In this document: one piece after another, positions 25,505 through 34,704 of the stretch | Layout of the letters: each line of letters starts with the position of its first letter | Numbering within the stretch: the first letter of the stretch is position 1 | Source of the DNA: Modestobacter sp. VKM Ac-2985 | Lineage (GTDB): Bacteria > Actinomycetota > Actinomycetes > Mycobacteriales > Geodermatophilaceae | Length of the DNA: 64,000 nt | Assembly: GCF_026967925.1 (NCBI RefSeq) | Contig: NZ_JAPVBI010000003.1 | Location: 974,826 to 1,038,825 of the forward strand | Direction of reading: 5' to 3' | Notes under the pieces: model-generated | Databases searched by the model: none | What the model saw: the letters and a program-made list of their open reading frames with translations, nothing else | What the model was told of the DNA's origin: nothing | Program-made: the position numbers and the translations under genes

Positions 25505-26482
25505 TCAGCTGGTCAGTCGACCGAACAGGCCGAGGTCGACGTTGCCGCCGCTGGCGATGGCCACGACCCGGGTGCCTGCGGGGAGGTCCAGCACCCCGGT
25601 CATCAGCGCAGCCAGCGGGGCGGCGGCCGAGGGCTCCATCAGCAGCTTGGTGCGGGAGACCGCCAGCGGCAGGACCCGCAGGATGTCCTCGTCGCTCACC
25701 GTGACGACCTGCTCGACGAAGGCCTGCACGTGGTCGACGGTGACCTGCCCGCTCATCGGTGCGGCCAGGCCGTCGGCGATGCTCCGGGCGGCAGGGTGCC
25801 GCACCGGTCCGCCGGCAGCCAGGCTGCGGGTCATCACGTCGGCGGTCTCCGGCTCGACCCCGATCACCCGGACCCCCGGCGCCAGCCGGGCCAGCGCTGC
25901 GGCGACCCCGGAGATCAGCCCGCCCCCGCCGACCGGGACCAGCACCACCTCGGCATCCGGGACCTCCTCGGCGATCTCCAGCCCGACGGTGCCGGTGCCG
26001 GCGACGACCGCAGGGTCGTCGAACGGGTGCACCGGCACGCGGCCGGTCTCGGCGACCGTGGCGGTGTAGACGTCCAGCAGGTCTCCGTCGGTGAGGACGA
26101 CGTCGGCCCCGTACGCCCGGCAGGCGGCGATCTTCGCCGGCACCGCGGTGGTCGGCATGACCACCGTGCCGGGCACGCCGACGCTGGCGGCCGCGTAGGC
26201 GACGGCGGCCCCGGCGTTGCCGGCAGACAGCGTGATCACCCCGCGGGCGCGCTGCTCGGGCGGCAGGGACAGCACCTTGTTCAGCGCGCCGCGGGCCTTG
26301 AAGCTGCCGGTCCGCTGGAAGAGCTCGGCCTTGAGGTCCAGCCGCACCCCCCACAGCTCGCCGAGGCTGGTGGAGCGGAGCACCGGGGTGCGGTGCACCC
26401 GGTCGGTGAGCCGCGCCGCCGCCGCCCGGATGTCGTCCAGGGTCACCAGTGCCGGGTCGGTCGTCTGCATGCCCGCGATCAT
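25505..26482 (-). CDS. PLP-dependent threonine/serine dehydratase-like enzyme (copy 2)
   Basis: A 325-residue fold-type II PLP enzyme with RTGSFKARGALNKVL (PLP lysine) and VPVGGGGLISGVAAAL (glycine loop). The third motif reads SAGNAGAAV: the Asn is kept but the usual following His is Ala, unlike SGGNHG in the copy at 20378. This may alter specificity rather than abolish activity. There is no regulatory domain. ATG 26482 overlaps the upstream permease stop by ATGA, so translation is coupled; Met5 is an alternative start. Together with the downstream amidohydrolase it repeats the first two genes of the convergent operon. Confidence 0.87.
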   Translation of the reverse strand: MIAGMQTTDPALVTLDDIRAAAARLTDRVHRTPVLRSTSLGELWGVRLDLKAELFQRTGSFKARGALNKVLSLPPEQRARGVITLSAGNAGAAVAYAAASVGVPGTVVMPTTAVPAKIAACRAYGADVVLTDGDLLDVYTATVAETGRVPVHPFDDPAVVAGTGTVGLEIAEEVPDAEVVLVPVGGGGLISGVAAALARLAPGVRVIGVEPETADVMTRSLAAGGPVRHPAARSIADGLAAPMSGQVTVDHVQAFVEQVVTVSDEDILRVLPLAVSRTKLLMEPSAAAPLAALMTGVLDLPAGTRVVAIASGGNVDLGLFGRLTS

Positions 26483-27324
26483 CCGGCCGGCCCGTTGACG
26501 GTCCGCATCCGCGGGTCCAGGGCGTCGCGCAGGCCGTCACCGAGCAGGTTGAACGCGAGGATGGCCAGGAAGATCGCGATCCCGGGGAACGTCGTCAGGT
26601 GCGGGGCGCTGAAGATGAACTGGCGCCCCTCCCCCAGCATCGTGCCCCACTCGGCGGTGGGTGACTGCACGCCCAGGCCGAGGAAGCCCAGGCCGGCGGC
26701 GAGCAGGATGCTCACCCCGATGCTGAGCGTCCCGTGCACGAGCACCGGGGTCAGCGAGTTGCGGAACACGTGCCGGGTGATGATCCGCAGGTTGCTGGCG
26801 CCCAGCGCCCGCGCGGCCTCCACGTAGGGCTCCTCGCGCAGGCTGAGCACCGAGGAGCGCACCAGCCGGATGATCACCGGGATCACGCTGATCCCGACCG
26901 CGATGATCACGTTCTGCAGGCTGACGCCCAGGACGGCGACCAGCGTGAGCGCGAGCAGGATGGAGGTGAAGGCGAACATCATGTCGGCGAACCGGGAGAT
27001 CGCCAGGTCCGCCCAGCCGCCGTAGTAGCCGGCGATCATGCCCAGCGGCACGCCGATGACCAGGCCGATCGAGACGGCCAGGACGCCGATGAGCAGCGAG
27101 ATCCGGGCGCCGTACATCAGCCGGGTGGCGATGTCCCGGCCGAGCTGGTCGGTGCCCAGCCAGTGCTCGGCCGAGGGGCCCTGGATGGCGACCGACAGGT
27201 TCTGCCCGTTCGGGTCGTACGGCGAGATCAGCGGCGCGAAGATCGCCAGCACGACGAACGTGACGATGATCCCCAGCCCGATCATCGCCGGGGTGTGGTG
27301 CCGGAACCGGCTCCATGCCCTCAT
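26479..27324 (-). CDS. Oligopeptide ABC transporter permease, DppC-like
   Basis: A 281-residue inner-membrane permease with six predicted helices. The N-terminal ending FAPLISPYDPNGQNL, LGTDQLGRDIATRLMYGARI and the EAA loop EAARALGASNLRIITRHVF identify the DppC/OppC branch of peptide/nickel importers. It pairs with the DppB-like permease 30 bases upstream. Its stop overlaps the start of the PLP dehydratase, tying transport to catabolism. Confidence 0.92.
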   Translation of the reverse strand: MRAWSRFRHHTPAMIGLGIIVTFVVLAIFAPLISPYDPNGQNLSVAIQGPSAEHWLGTDQLGRDIATRLMYGARISLLIGVLAVSIGLVIGVPLGMIAGYYGGWADLAISRFADMMFAFTSILLALTLVAVLGVSLQNVIIAVGISVIPVIIRLVRSSVLSLREEPYVEAARALGASNLRIITRHVFRNSLTPVLVHGTLSIGVSILLAAGLGFLGLGVQSPTAEWGTMLGEGRQFIFSAPHLTTFPGIAIFLAILAFNLLGDGLRDALDPRMRTVNGPAG

Positions 27325-27354
27325 GACTCTGCCCTCATCGGACCCTCTCCATCA

Positions 27355-28281
27355 TCAGTACCGGATCCGCGGGTCGACGACGACGTAGAGCACGTCGACG
27401 ATCACGTTGAGCAGGATGAACGCCGCCGCGTAGACCAGCACGATCCCCTGGACGACGGCGAAGTCGCGGGCGCCGATCGAGTCGACCAGCAACCGCCCGA
27501 TGCCCGGCCAGCCGAACACCGTCTCGGTCAGCACCGCGCCCCCGAGCAGGGCGCCGAACTGCAGGCTGATCACCGTCAGGATCGGGATGAACGCGTTGCG
27601 CAGCCCATGCCGGAGGATCACCGTGATCGGCGGTGCGCCCTTGGCCTCGGCGGTGCGCACGTAGTCCTGGCCGAGCACCTCGAGCATGCTGGCCCGGGTC
27701 ATCCGGGAGATCAGCGCCGTGGAGAAGGCCGCCAGCGTCACCGCCGGCAGCACGATGCTCAGCGGTTCCCCGCTGCCCGCGGCCGGCAGCCAGCCCAGGG
27801 TGACGGCGAACAGCAGGATCAGCAGCAGGCCCAGCCAGTAGACCGGCATGGACACGCCCATCATCGCCACGCTGGAGATCACGTGGTCGACCATCGAGTT
27901 GCGGCGGACCGCGGCGACCACCCCGGCGGTGACCCCGGCGATGGTGCCGATGATCGTGGCCACGATGGCCAGGATCAACGTCGCCGGCAGCCGGACGCCG
28001 ATCTCGGTCGCCACCGGCGCCGAGGTGCGCGCCGACGTCCCGAGGTCACCGGTCAGCACACCGGTGATGAAGGACCAGTACTGCAACAGCAGGGAGTCGT
28101 CGAGCCCCAGCTCGGCCCGGAGCCGGGCGACCTGGTCCTCGCTGGCGTTCAGCCCGGCCAGCACCCGCGCGGGGTCACCGGGCAGCACGCGCAGCATGAG
28201 GAAGATCAGGACCGACACCCCGAAGAGGGTGATCAGCGACAGCAACAAGGTGCGCACGATGTGCGCGGCGGTGCCCGTCAT
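27355..28281 (-). CDS. Oligopeptide ABC transporter permease, DppB-like
   Basis: A 308-residue permease. Family marks are the first helix (LITLFGVSVLIFLMLRVLPG), GDPARVLAG, LTGDLGTSARTSAPV, the EAA loop (RTAEAKGAPPITVILRHGL) and the terminal VDPRIRY. ATG 28281 has GAGAGGA eight bases upstream; the frame is open further up but without a ribosome site. A strong hairpin separates it from the binding-protein gene, which would allow the binding protein to be made in excess. Confidence 0.92.
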   Translation of the reverse strand: MTGTAAHIVRTLLLSLITLFGVSVLIFLMLRVLPGDPARVLAGLNASEDQVARLRAELGLDDSLLLQYWSFITGVLTGDLGTSARTSAPVATEIGVRLPATLILAIVATIIGTIAGVTAGVVAAVRRNSMVDHVISSVAMMGVSMPVYWLGLLLILLFAVTLGWLPAAGSGEPLSIVLPAVTLAAFSTALISRMTRASMLEVLGQDYVRTAEAKGAPPITVILRHGLRNAFIPILTVISLQFGALLGGAVLTETVFGWPGIGRLLVDSIGARDFAVVQGIVLVYAAAFILLNVIVDVLYVVVDPRIRY

Positions 28282-28333
28282 CCCCGTCCTCTCCCGTACC
28301 CGGCCCGGCGGCTCGCGTGCACCGCCGGGCGGT

Positions 28334-28363
28334 GGCCGCCCCTGCCCGCAGGCAGGGGCGGCC
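28334..28363 (-). terminator. 13-bp stem-loop between binding-protein and permease genes
   Basis: GGCCGCCCCTGCC and GGCAGGGGCGGCC pair perfectly around CGCA. Being inside an operon, it is more likely an attenuator or 3'-stabilising hairpin that raises binding-protein mRNA over permease mRNA than a full terminator. Confidence 0.6.
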
Positions 28364-28375
28364 GTCCGATGGTGG

Positions 28376-29968
28376 TCAGTTCGCCGGCCGGGCGTACGTG
28401 GCGTCGAACTTCTCGACCGGGGTGGCGCTGACACCGGTGATGTCCGCGTCGTAGACGATCGGGAAGGACTGGGTCCAGAGGAAGATCCACGGGGCGTCGT
28501 CCCAGATGATCTGCGAGGCGTCGCAGTACAGCTGCTCACGGGTGTCCGGGTCGATCTCCACGTCCGCCTGGGCGAGCAGCTCCTCGACCTGGGGGTTGGT
28601 GTAGAACGACGTCCCCAGACCGGCCGGCGGATGGGTCGCCTGGCGGAACATCTGCATCTGGAAGTCGGCGTCCAGGTAGGCCGGGGCCCAGCCGAGCAGG
28701 TGCGCCTCCGGCGTGTTCTCCGTGACCGGTGCGTTCACCCGGGCGAGGAACGACGGGAAGTCACTGGTGGAGACGCTGACGTCCAGCCCGGCCTCGCGCA
28801 GGTAGCCGGCGATCGCCTCGGCGGCCTGGGCGTCCTGCACGTACCGGCCGCTGGGGGTGAGCAGCTCGATGCTCGCCCCCACTGCCCCGGCCTCCTCCAG
28901 CAGCTGCTGGGCCCGCTCCGGGTCGTAGTCGTAGGAGCCGGTCTCGCAGTAGCCGAACAGGCTGGGGGCCATCGGCGCATCGAGGACCTCGGCCGCGCCG
29001 AAGAGGACGTTGTCGATGATCGCCTGCTTGTCGACCGCGTAGTTCAGCGCCTGGCGCACCCGCGGGTCCTGCATCACCGGGTCGGTGTTGTCCAGCGCGA
29101 TGAAGATCGTGCGGTCGCTCTCGGCGAGCAGCACCTCGACGTCGTCGTTGGCCTGCAGCGCCTCGATGTCCGAGACCGGCGGCAGGATGATCATGTCGAC
29201 CTGGCCGGCGAGCAGCAGGCTCTCCCGGGTCGCCGCCTCGGGGACGACGCGGAAGACGACCGTCTCGTAGTAAGGCTCCTCGCCCCAGTAGTCGTCGTAC
29301 TTGGTGACGGTGACGCTCTCCCCGGCGGTGTACTCGTCGAACACGTACGGCCCGGTACCGACCGGCCGGGTGTACTCCTGGTAGCTGTTGCCCTCCGCGT
29401 CGACCGAGGTCGGGGAGATCATCCCCGCCACCGTCGCCGACAGCGCGCTCACGAAGCCGGGCGAGGGCTGGCTGAGGGTCACCTCGACGGTGCTCTCGTC
29501 GACCGCGGTGGCCGACTCGAAGGCCGCGAAGGCGGCGCCCTGCGGCACGGTCAGCTCCGGGTCGGTGATCCGCTCGAAGTTGTAGACGACCGCCTCGGCG
29601 TCGAACGGCGTCCCGTCCTGGAACGTCACGCCCTCCCGCAGCTGGAACGTGATCGACAGACCGTCCTCGGAGACCTCGTAGGACTCCGCGAGCACGCCCT
29701 CGATCTCGTTCTCGTCGTTGAACGTCACGAGCGTCTCGACCACGTAGTCGACGATGTTGGAGACGGTCGTGGTGGTCTGCCCGGCCGGGTCGAACGTGTC
29801 CGGGTCGATGCCCACGGCGATGGAGAAGGTGGCGTCACCGCCCTCTCCGTCGGCTGCGGGCGCTTCCGGGTCGCTGACGCTGCAGGCGCTGATCAGCAGG
29901 CCCAGAGCCGCGACGGCGGCCATGGACCTGATCCGGGAGGGGCTGCGTCGTGCTCGGGTCGTGTTCAT
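28376..29968 (-). CDS. Peptide ABC transporter substrate-binding lipoprotein (SBP_bac_5)
   Basis: A 530-residue extracytoplasmic binding protein. The N-terminus is basic, then a hydrophobic core ending in the lipobox LLISAC, giving a lipid-anchored protein after Cys. The family-5 fold is shown by GIDPDTFDPAGQ, VVETLVTFNDENEIEGVLAE, ITFQLREGVTFQDGTPFDAE, PVGTGPYVF and DPRVRQALNYAVDKQAI. These proteins bind di- or oligopeptides, nickel or opines; the peptide-catabolic neighbours favour peptides or modified amino acids. ATG 29968 is used, not the upstream Met, because it leaves a standard signal peptide. Confidence 0.92.
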   Translation of the reverse strand: MNTTRARRSPSRIRSMAAVAALGLLISACSVSDPEAPAADGEGGDATFSIAVGIDPDTFDPAGQTTTTVSNIVDYVVETLVTFNDENEIEGVLAESYEVSEDGLSITFQLREGVTFQDGTPFDAEAVVYNFERITDPELTVPQGAAFAAFESATAVDESTVEVTLSQPSPGFVSALSATVAGMISPTSVDAEGNSYQEYTRPVGTGPYVFDEYTAGESVTVTKYDDYWGEEPYYETVVFRVVPEAATRESLLLAGQVDMIILPPVSDIEALQANDDVEVLLAESDRTIFIALDNTDPVMQDPRVRQALNYAVDKQAIIDNVLFGAAEVLDAPMAPSLFGYCETGSYDYDPERAQQLLEEAGAVGASIELLTPSGRYVQDAQAAEAIAGYLREAGLDVSVSTSDFPSFLARVNAPVTENTPEAHLLGWAPAYLDADFQMQMFRQATHPPAGLGTSFYTNPQVEELLAQADVEIDPDTREQLYCDASQIIWDDAPWIFLWTQSFPIVYDADITGVSATPVEKFDATYARPAN

Positions 29969-30059
29969 CGGCTTCCGCTCTGACGAGGTGGCACACAACG
30001 GGACGGACGGCGGGACGGTGTCGTCGGCGACGACGGGGCTGGCGGGGAGGCGGATCCGG

Positions 30060-31112
30060 TCATGCGATCACCGGCTTGACCTCGGCGAAGTGGCAGGCGC
30101 TGGGGTGACCGGAGCCGGCGCGGTCGATCAGCGCCGGCTCCTCCTCGGCGCAGATCTGCTGGGCCTTGGGGCACCGGGTCCGGAAGTTGCAGCCCGACGG
30201 CGGGTTCGCCGGGCTGGGCACGTCGCCGGTGAGGATCATCCGTTCCCGGCTGCCGCGCTTGGTCGGGTCCGGGATCGGCACCGCCGACAGCAGTGCCTGG
30301 GTGTAGGGGTGCGTGGGGCGGGCGTAGATGTCGGCCCGGTCACCGATCTCCACGACCTTGCCCAGGTACATCACCGCGACCCGGGTGGAGATGTGCCGCA
30401 CCACCGACAGGTCGTGGGCGATGAAGACGTAGGCCAGGCCGAGCCGGTCCTGCAGCTCCTGGAGCAGGTTGACCACCTGGGCCTGGATGGAGACGTCCAG
30501 GGCCGAGACCGGCTCGTCGAGCACCAGCACCTGCGGGTCCAGCGCCAGCGCCCGGGCGATGCCGATCCGCTGCCGCTGCCCACCGGAGAACTCGTGCGGG
30601 TAGCGGCTGGCCTGCTCGGCGCTGAGCCCCACGGACTCCAGCAGGTCGTCGACCTTGGCGCGCAGCTCGCTGCCGGAGGCGATGCCGTGGATCTGCAGCG
30701 GCTCGGCGACGATGCCGCGCACCGTCATCCGCGGGTTCAGCGAGGTGTAGGGGTCCTGGAAGACGAACTGCATCTCCCGGCGGACCGCCTTCATCTGCGC
30801 CCGGCCGAAGCCGGTGATGTCCACGCCCTTGAAGTGCACCGAGCCCGACGTCGGCTCCAGCAGCTTGACCAGGGTGCGGCCGGTGGTGGTCTTCCCGCAG
30901 CCGGACTCCCCGACCAGGCCGAGGGTCTCCCCTGCGGTCAGCGTGAAGCTCACGCCGTCAACCGCGTAGACCGTGCCGACCTGTCGCCGGGTGACCCCGC
31001 CGCGGATCGGGAAGTGGGTCTTCAGGTCGGTGACCCGGAGGATCTCGGTGCCGTGCGCGGCGCGGGTGTGCAGGTCCGCACGCTCGCCGGTCGGTGTGGC
31101 GACGGAGCTCAT
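30060..31112 (-). CDS. Peptide ABC transporter ATP-binding protein, DppF-like
   Basis: A 350-residue ATPase with Walker [14 protein letters not shown]-loop [10 protein letters not shown], signature [15 protein letters not shown], Walker [13 protein letters not shown] and the H-loop His in FIAHDLS. The C-terminal oligo_HPY domain has [14 protein letters not shown] and a four-cysteine region ([15 protein letters not shown], then ACHF) that in related proteins binds a metal or Fe-S cluster. Its ATG overlaps the stop of the DppD-like gene by four bases. Confidence 0.92.
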   Translation of the reverse strand: MSSVATPTGERADLHTRAAHGTEILRVTDLKTHFPIRGGVTRRQVGTVYAVDGVSFTLTAGETLGLVGESGCGKTTTGRTLVKLLEPTSGSVHFKGVDITGFGRAQMKAVRREMQFVFQDPYTSLNPRMTVRGIVAEPLQIHGIASGSELRAKVDDLLESVGLSAEQASRYPHEFSGGQRQRIGIARALALDPQVLVLDEPVSALDVSIQAQVVNLLQELQDRLGLAYVFIAHDLSVVRHISTRVAVMYLGKVVEIGDRADIYARPTHPYTQALLSAVPIPDPTKRGSRERMILTGDVPSPANPPSGCNFRTRCPKAQQICAEEEPALIDRAGSGHPSACHFAEVKPVIA

Positions 31113-32152
31113 GCGCCGCCGCTCCCCAGCCGGGCGCCCATCTCGCGGTACACGACGGCCATCTCGGCGGGGACCTCCTCGGTGAAGTGGCAGGCGGCAC
31201 GTGCGCCGTCGCCGGTGTCGTAGAGCGGCGGCACCTCGGTGCGGCAGCGCTCGCGGCCCTTGGAGACGCGGCAGCGCGGGTGGAAGGAGCACCCGGGCGG
31301 CAGGTCCATGAGGTTCGGCGGGGCACCAGGGATCGGGTCCAGCCGGGCGAGGTCGACGTCCAGCCGGGGCAGGCTGCTCATCAGGCCCAGCGTGTACGGG
31401 TGCCGAGGTGCGGCGAAGATCGAGAAGACGTCGGCGACCTCGACCACCTTGCCGCCGTACATGACCACGACCCGGTCGGCGTGCTCGGCGATCAGGCCCA
31501 GGTCGTGGGTGATGAGGATGGTGGCGGCGTTGGTGCGCTCCTTCGCCGTCTTCAGCACGTCGAGCACCTGGGCCTGGATCGTGACGTCCAGGGCGGTGGT
31601 GGGCTCGTCGGCGATGAGCACCTTCGGGTCGTTGGCGATCGCCATGGCGATCATCGCCCGCTGGCGCATGCCGCCGGAGTGCTCGTGCGGGTACTGGTCG
31701 ACGCGGCCCTCGGGGTTGGGCACGCCGACCATCGTCAGCAGCTCGACCGCCCGGGTGCGGGCGGCGGACTTGCTCATCTTCTTGTCGTGCAGCCGGAGCG
31801 CCTCGGAGATCTGGGCACCGACGGTCAGCACCGGGTTCAGGCTGGTCATCGGGTCCTGGAAGATCATCCCGATCTCGCTGCCGCGCAGCCGGCGCAGTTC
31901 CTTGTCCGGCATGGTCAGCAGGTCGCGGCCCTCGAAGAGGATCTCGCCCGCGGTGATCCGCCCCGGGGGGCTCTGGATCAGGCCGAGGATCGACATCGCG
32001 GTGACGCTCTTGCCGGAGCCGGACTCCCCGACCACGCCGAGGGTCTCGCCGGGGAACAGGTCCCAGCTGACGTCGTTGACGGCTCGCACGACGCCGGCGG
32101 GGGTGACGAATTCCGTCGTCAGGCCCCGGATGGAGAGAACAGGACTGCTCAC
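31109..32152 (-). CDS. Peptide ABC transporter ATP-binding protein, DppD-like
   Basis: A 347-residue ATPase, first gene of the transporter operon. Walker A is [13 protein letters not shown]-loop [10 protein letters not shown], signature [16 protein letters not shown], Walker [13 protein letters not shown] and the H-loop is ITHDLGL. The C-terminal oligo_HPY segment has [14 protein letters not shown] and the cysteines of [17 protein letters not shown] and ACHF. GTG 32152 is preceded by GAGGAGG. Operator-like palindromes lie just upstream, between this gene and the Lrp-type regulator. Confidence 0.92.
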   Translation of the reverse strand: MSSPVLSIRGLTTEFVTPAGVVRAVNDVSWDLFPGETLGVVGESGSGKSVTAMSILGLIQSPPGRITAGEILFEGRDLLTMPDKELRRLRGSEIGMIFQDPMTSLNPVLTVGAQISEALRLHDKKMSKSAARTRAVELLTMVGVPNPEGRVDQYPHEHSGGMRQRAMIAMAIANDPKVLIADEPTTALDVTIQAQVLDVLKTAKERTNAATILITHDLGLIAEHADRVVVMYGGKVVEVADVFSIFAAPRHPYTLGLMSSLPRLDVDLARLDPIPGAPPNLMDLPPGCSFHPRCRVSKGRERCRTEVPPLYDTGDGARAACHFTEEVPAEMAVVYREMGARLGSGGA

Positions 32153-32217
32153 AAACAGCGCCTCCTCGACCGATCAGTGGGTGAAAGTTAGGTCACTCCG
32201 ACGCGGTTTGGGTGACG

Positions 32218-32266
32218 GTCGTGTCACGACGGTGAGTCCATGCGCTCCGTGTGACGACCCTCACAC
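32218..32266. promoter_or_regulatory. Two operator-like inverted repeats upstream of the peptide transporter operon
   Basis: GTCGTGTCACGAC (32218-32230) is a 13-bp palindrome. GTGTGA and TCACAC (32249-32254, 32261-32266) form a second one with a 6-base spacer. Both share GTGNCACGAC-like bases. They lie about 65-115 bases upstream of GTG 32152 and next to an Lrp-type regulator gene, a plausible binding site for it. On the minus strand a TAACTT -10-like box is found near 32188. Confidence 0.45.
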
Positions 32267-32287
32267 TCGGTGTGGTCGAAGGGGAGA

Positions 32288-33310
32288 CTACTGCTCGCCG
32301 GGCACCGGATCGGACCAGACGTCCATCCGCACCGTCCCGGTCGCGCAGCCCTGGGCGTCGAGCAGGTGGCCCATCCGCTTCACCGCGCGCAGCACCACCA
32401 GCCGGTCGACCACGACGACGTCGGGCACCACGTGCGCCAGCTCCTGCTCGAAGCGGTGCACCTCCTCCAGCGAGGCGAGCCAGGCGACCACCAGCAGGCT
32501 GGGCGTGCCCGCGAGCGTCGTGGACAGCCGCACCTGGCGCAGCCGGCCCAACCGGGCCGCGGCGTCGTCCAGCCGCCCGGCCGGGGCGTCGGCCGACAGC
32601 ACGACCATCACCGGCAGCCCGGCCAGCGGCGCGGCCACCTCGGTCCGCATCAGCACCCCGCCGGAGCTGATCAGCCGGTCGACCCGGCGGCGCGCGGTCG
32701 GCTGGCTGATCCCGGTCGCCGCGGCGAGCGCGGCGTAGGACGCCCGGCCGTCCTCCCCCAGCGCCGACATCAGCTCCCGGTCGACGTCGTCCAGCACGGT
32801 CGGGCGGGCCAGGTTCGGCGGCCCGCCGCTGCTGCCGTTCGAGGGCAGCACGCCGAGGCGCCAGGTGCTGCCCTCGGCGTAGAGCCGGGTGGCGATCCGC
32901 GCCCGGGTGCCGGTGACCCCGGGCACCCGGTCCAGCCGCTCCAGCAGGTAGCGCCCGAGGGTGGGCAGGTCGACGGCGGCCACGGTCAGCATGAGGTCGC
33001 GGCCGCCGGCGGTGATGTCCACCGAGAGGGCGTGCGCGTCGCCGGCGAGCTCGTTGGCGACCCGGGTCTTCTCACTCGGCAGACAGGTCACGTCGACGTA
33101 GGCGAGCACCTGGGCGTGGTGCGAGCCCGGGCCGGGGGTGCCGGTGACCCAGGCGGCGCCGGTGGCGCGCAGCCGGTCCCACCGCCGGGACGCGGTGACC
33201 GCGTTGGTGCCGACCATCGCCGCGACCTCGGTCCACGGGGCCCGCGGGTCGCGCTGCAACGCCTCGACGAGAGCCAGGTCGTCCTCGTCCAGCACAACCG
33301 ATCGGGTCAC
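32288..33310 (-). CDS. Tandem-domain Lrp/AsnC transcriptional regulator
   Basis: A 340-residue protein, twice the usual 150-residue length. It has two Lrp/AsnC units in series. The first helix-turn-helix is at about 8-55 (LDEDDLALVEALQRDPRAPW), with its ligand (RAM) domain following. The second is at about 172-220 (LDDVDRELMSALGEDGRASY, then SQPTARRRVDRLI) with a second RAM domain. Such fused forms occur in actinobacteria and sense amino acids or derivatives. It is divergent from the M20D gene and upstream of the peptide-transporter operon, so it is the obvious candidate regulator for both. GTG 33310 follows GAGAGGGG. Confidence 0.87.
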   Translation of the reverse strand: MTRSVVLDEDDLALVEALQRDPRAPWTEVAAMVGTNAVTASRRWDRLRATGAAWVTGTPGPGSHHAQVLAYVDVTCLPSEKTRVANELAGDAHALSVDITAGGRDLMLTVAAVDLPTLGRYLLERLDRVPGVTGTRARIATRLYAEGSTWRLGVLPSNGSSGGPPNLARPTVLDDVDRELMSALGEDGRASYAALAAATGISQPTARRRVDRLISSGGVLMRTEVAAPLAGLPVMVVLSADAPAGRLDDAAARLGRLRQVRLSTTLAGTPSLLVVAWLASLEEVHRFEQELAHVVPDVVVVDRLVVLRAVKRMGHLLDAQGCATGTVRMDVWSDPVPGEQ

Positions 33311-33402
33311 TTCGGGCCCCTCTCGTGACGGATGACTGCAAATCCTGTCGGAGAACGTGCCGAACTCCTAACGTCCCGCCCACCCGATCCCCAGGAGGGC
33401 AC

Positions 33403-34614
33403 GTGATCCGGTCAGGCGCGCTGCGCGAGGACGCCCGAGCGATGCAGGACGAGCTGGTGCAGCTGCGGCACGCGCTGCACCGGCGGCCCGAGGTGGGGCT
33501 GCAGCTGCCCTGGACTCAGGAGACCGTGCTCGCCGCCCTGGACGGGCTGGGCCTCGAGGTCAGCACGGGCACCGACCTGACGTCGGTGACGGCGGTGCTG
33601 CGCGGTGGCCGGCCCGGTCCCGCGGTGCTGCTGCGCGGTGACATGGACGCCCTCCCGGTGCAGGAGCAGACCGGGGTGGAGTTCACCAGCGAGGTCGACG
33701 GCACGATGCACGCCTGCGGGCACGACCTGCACACCGCGATGCTGGTCGGCGCCGCGCGGCTGCTGAGCGCGCACCGGGAGTCCCTGGCCGGGGACTTCGT
33801 CCTGATGTTCCAGCCGGGCGAGGAGGGCTGGGACGGCGCCGGCCACATGCTGCGCGAGGGCGTGCTGGACGCCGCCGGGTCGCGGGTCACCTCGGCCTAC
33901 GGGATGCACGTGATGTCGGCGATGAGCCCCCGCGGGGAGTTCACCACCCGCCCGGGGACGCTGATGGCGGCCAGCGACGAGCTGCGGGTGACCGTGCGCG
34001 GGAGCGGCGGGCACGGCTCGGCCCCGCACCTGGCCCGCGACCCGATCTCGGTGGCTGCGCAGCTGATCGGCGACCTGCAGACGATGGTCACCCGGCAGTT
34101 CGACGTCTTCGACCCGGTGGTGCTCACCGTCGGCCTGTTCGCCGGCGGCACGAAGCGCAACATCATCCCCGACGAGGCGACCTTCCAGGCCACCGTGCGG
34201 ACCTTCTCGGCCGAGGCCCGGGAGCGGATGCGGGTGGCCTCGGTGCGGCTGTGCGAGTCGGTGGCGGCCGGCTACGGCCTGGAGGCCGAGGCGCTGTACC
34301 TGGAGGAGTACCCGGTGACGGTCAACGACCCGACGCACACGGCGTTCGCCGCCGGGGTCGCCCAGGAGGTGTTCGGCGACGAGCGGTACGCGCCGAAGGT
34401 GTTCCCGCAGTCGGGGTCCGAGGACTTCTCCCGGGTGCTGGCGGAGGTGCCCGGCTGCTACCTGTTCCTCGGCGCGGCCGTGGGCGAGGACCACGCCGCC
34501 GCCCCGAACAACCACAGCCCGCGGGCACAGTTCAGCGACGAGGTGCTCGCCGACGGCGCGCTGCTGCACGCCGAGCTGGCCGTGCGGGCGCTGGAGCGCG
34601 ACGCGGCCGCCTGA
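33403..34614 (+). CDS. M20D-family amidohydrolase (hippurate/IAA-amino acid hydrolase-like)
   Basis: A 403-residue metallo-amidohydrolase that splits N-acyl or N-aminoacyl amino acids. Metal ligands are visible in HACGHDLHTAML (Cys/His/Asp region), QPGEEGWDGAG (Glu-Glu), YGMHV and the late FPQSGSEDFS. The dimerisation-domain motif is GSGGHGSAPHLARDP. GTG 33403 has AGGAGG four to five bases upstream; an open frame before it has no start signal. It is divergent from the Lrp-type regulator with a 92-base shared upstream region and probably belongs to the same regulon as the peptide transporter. Confidence 0.9.
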   Translation: MIRSGALREDARAMQDELVQLRHALHRRPEVGLQLPWTQETVLAALDGLGLEVSTGTDLTSVTAVLRGGRPGPAVLLRGDMDALPVQEQTGVEFTSEVDGTMHACGHDLHTAMLVGAARLLSAHRESLAGDFVLMFQPGEEGWDGAGHMLREGVLDAAGSRVTSAYGMHVMSAMSPRGEFTTRPGTLMAASDELRVTVRGSGGHGSAPHLARDPISVAAQLIGDLQTMVTRQFDVFDPVVLTVGLFAGGTKRNIIPDEATFQATVRTFSAEARERMRVASVRLCESVAAGYGLEAEALYLEEYPVTVNDPTHTAFAAGVAQEVFGDERYAPKVFPQSGSEDFSRVLAEVPGCYLFLGAAVGEDHAAAPNNHSPRAQFSDEVLADGALLHAELAVRALERDAAA

Positions 34615-34653
34615 CCAGCGGAGGGGGGCGACCCTTCCGTCTCAGTTGTCACA

Positions 34654-34692
34654 CCTCCGCCGAGGCTCCCCGATCCGGGGGCCCGGCGGAGG
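34654..34692 (+). promoter_or_regulatory. Stem that could mask the ribosome site of the second DUF4011 gene
   Basis: CCTCCGCC (34654-34661) is complementary to GGCGGAGG (34685-34692), which contains most of the GGAGGT ribosome site of the gene starting at 34705. Inner CCCC/GGGG pairing extends the hairpin. This could reduce translation unless opened. Confidence 0.4.
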
Positions 34693-34704
34693 TAGAACGA
34701 CTCC

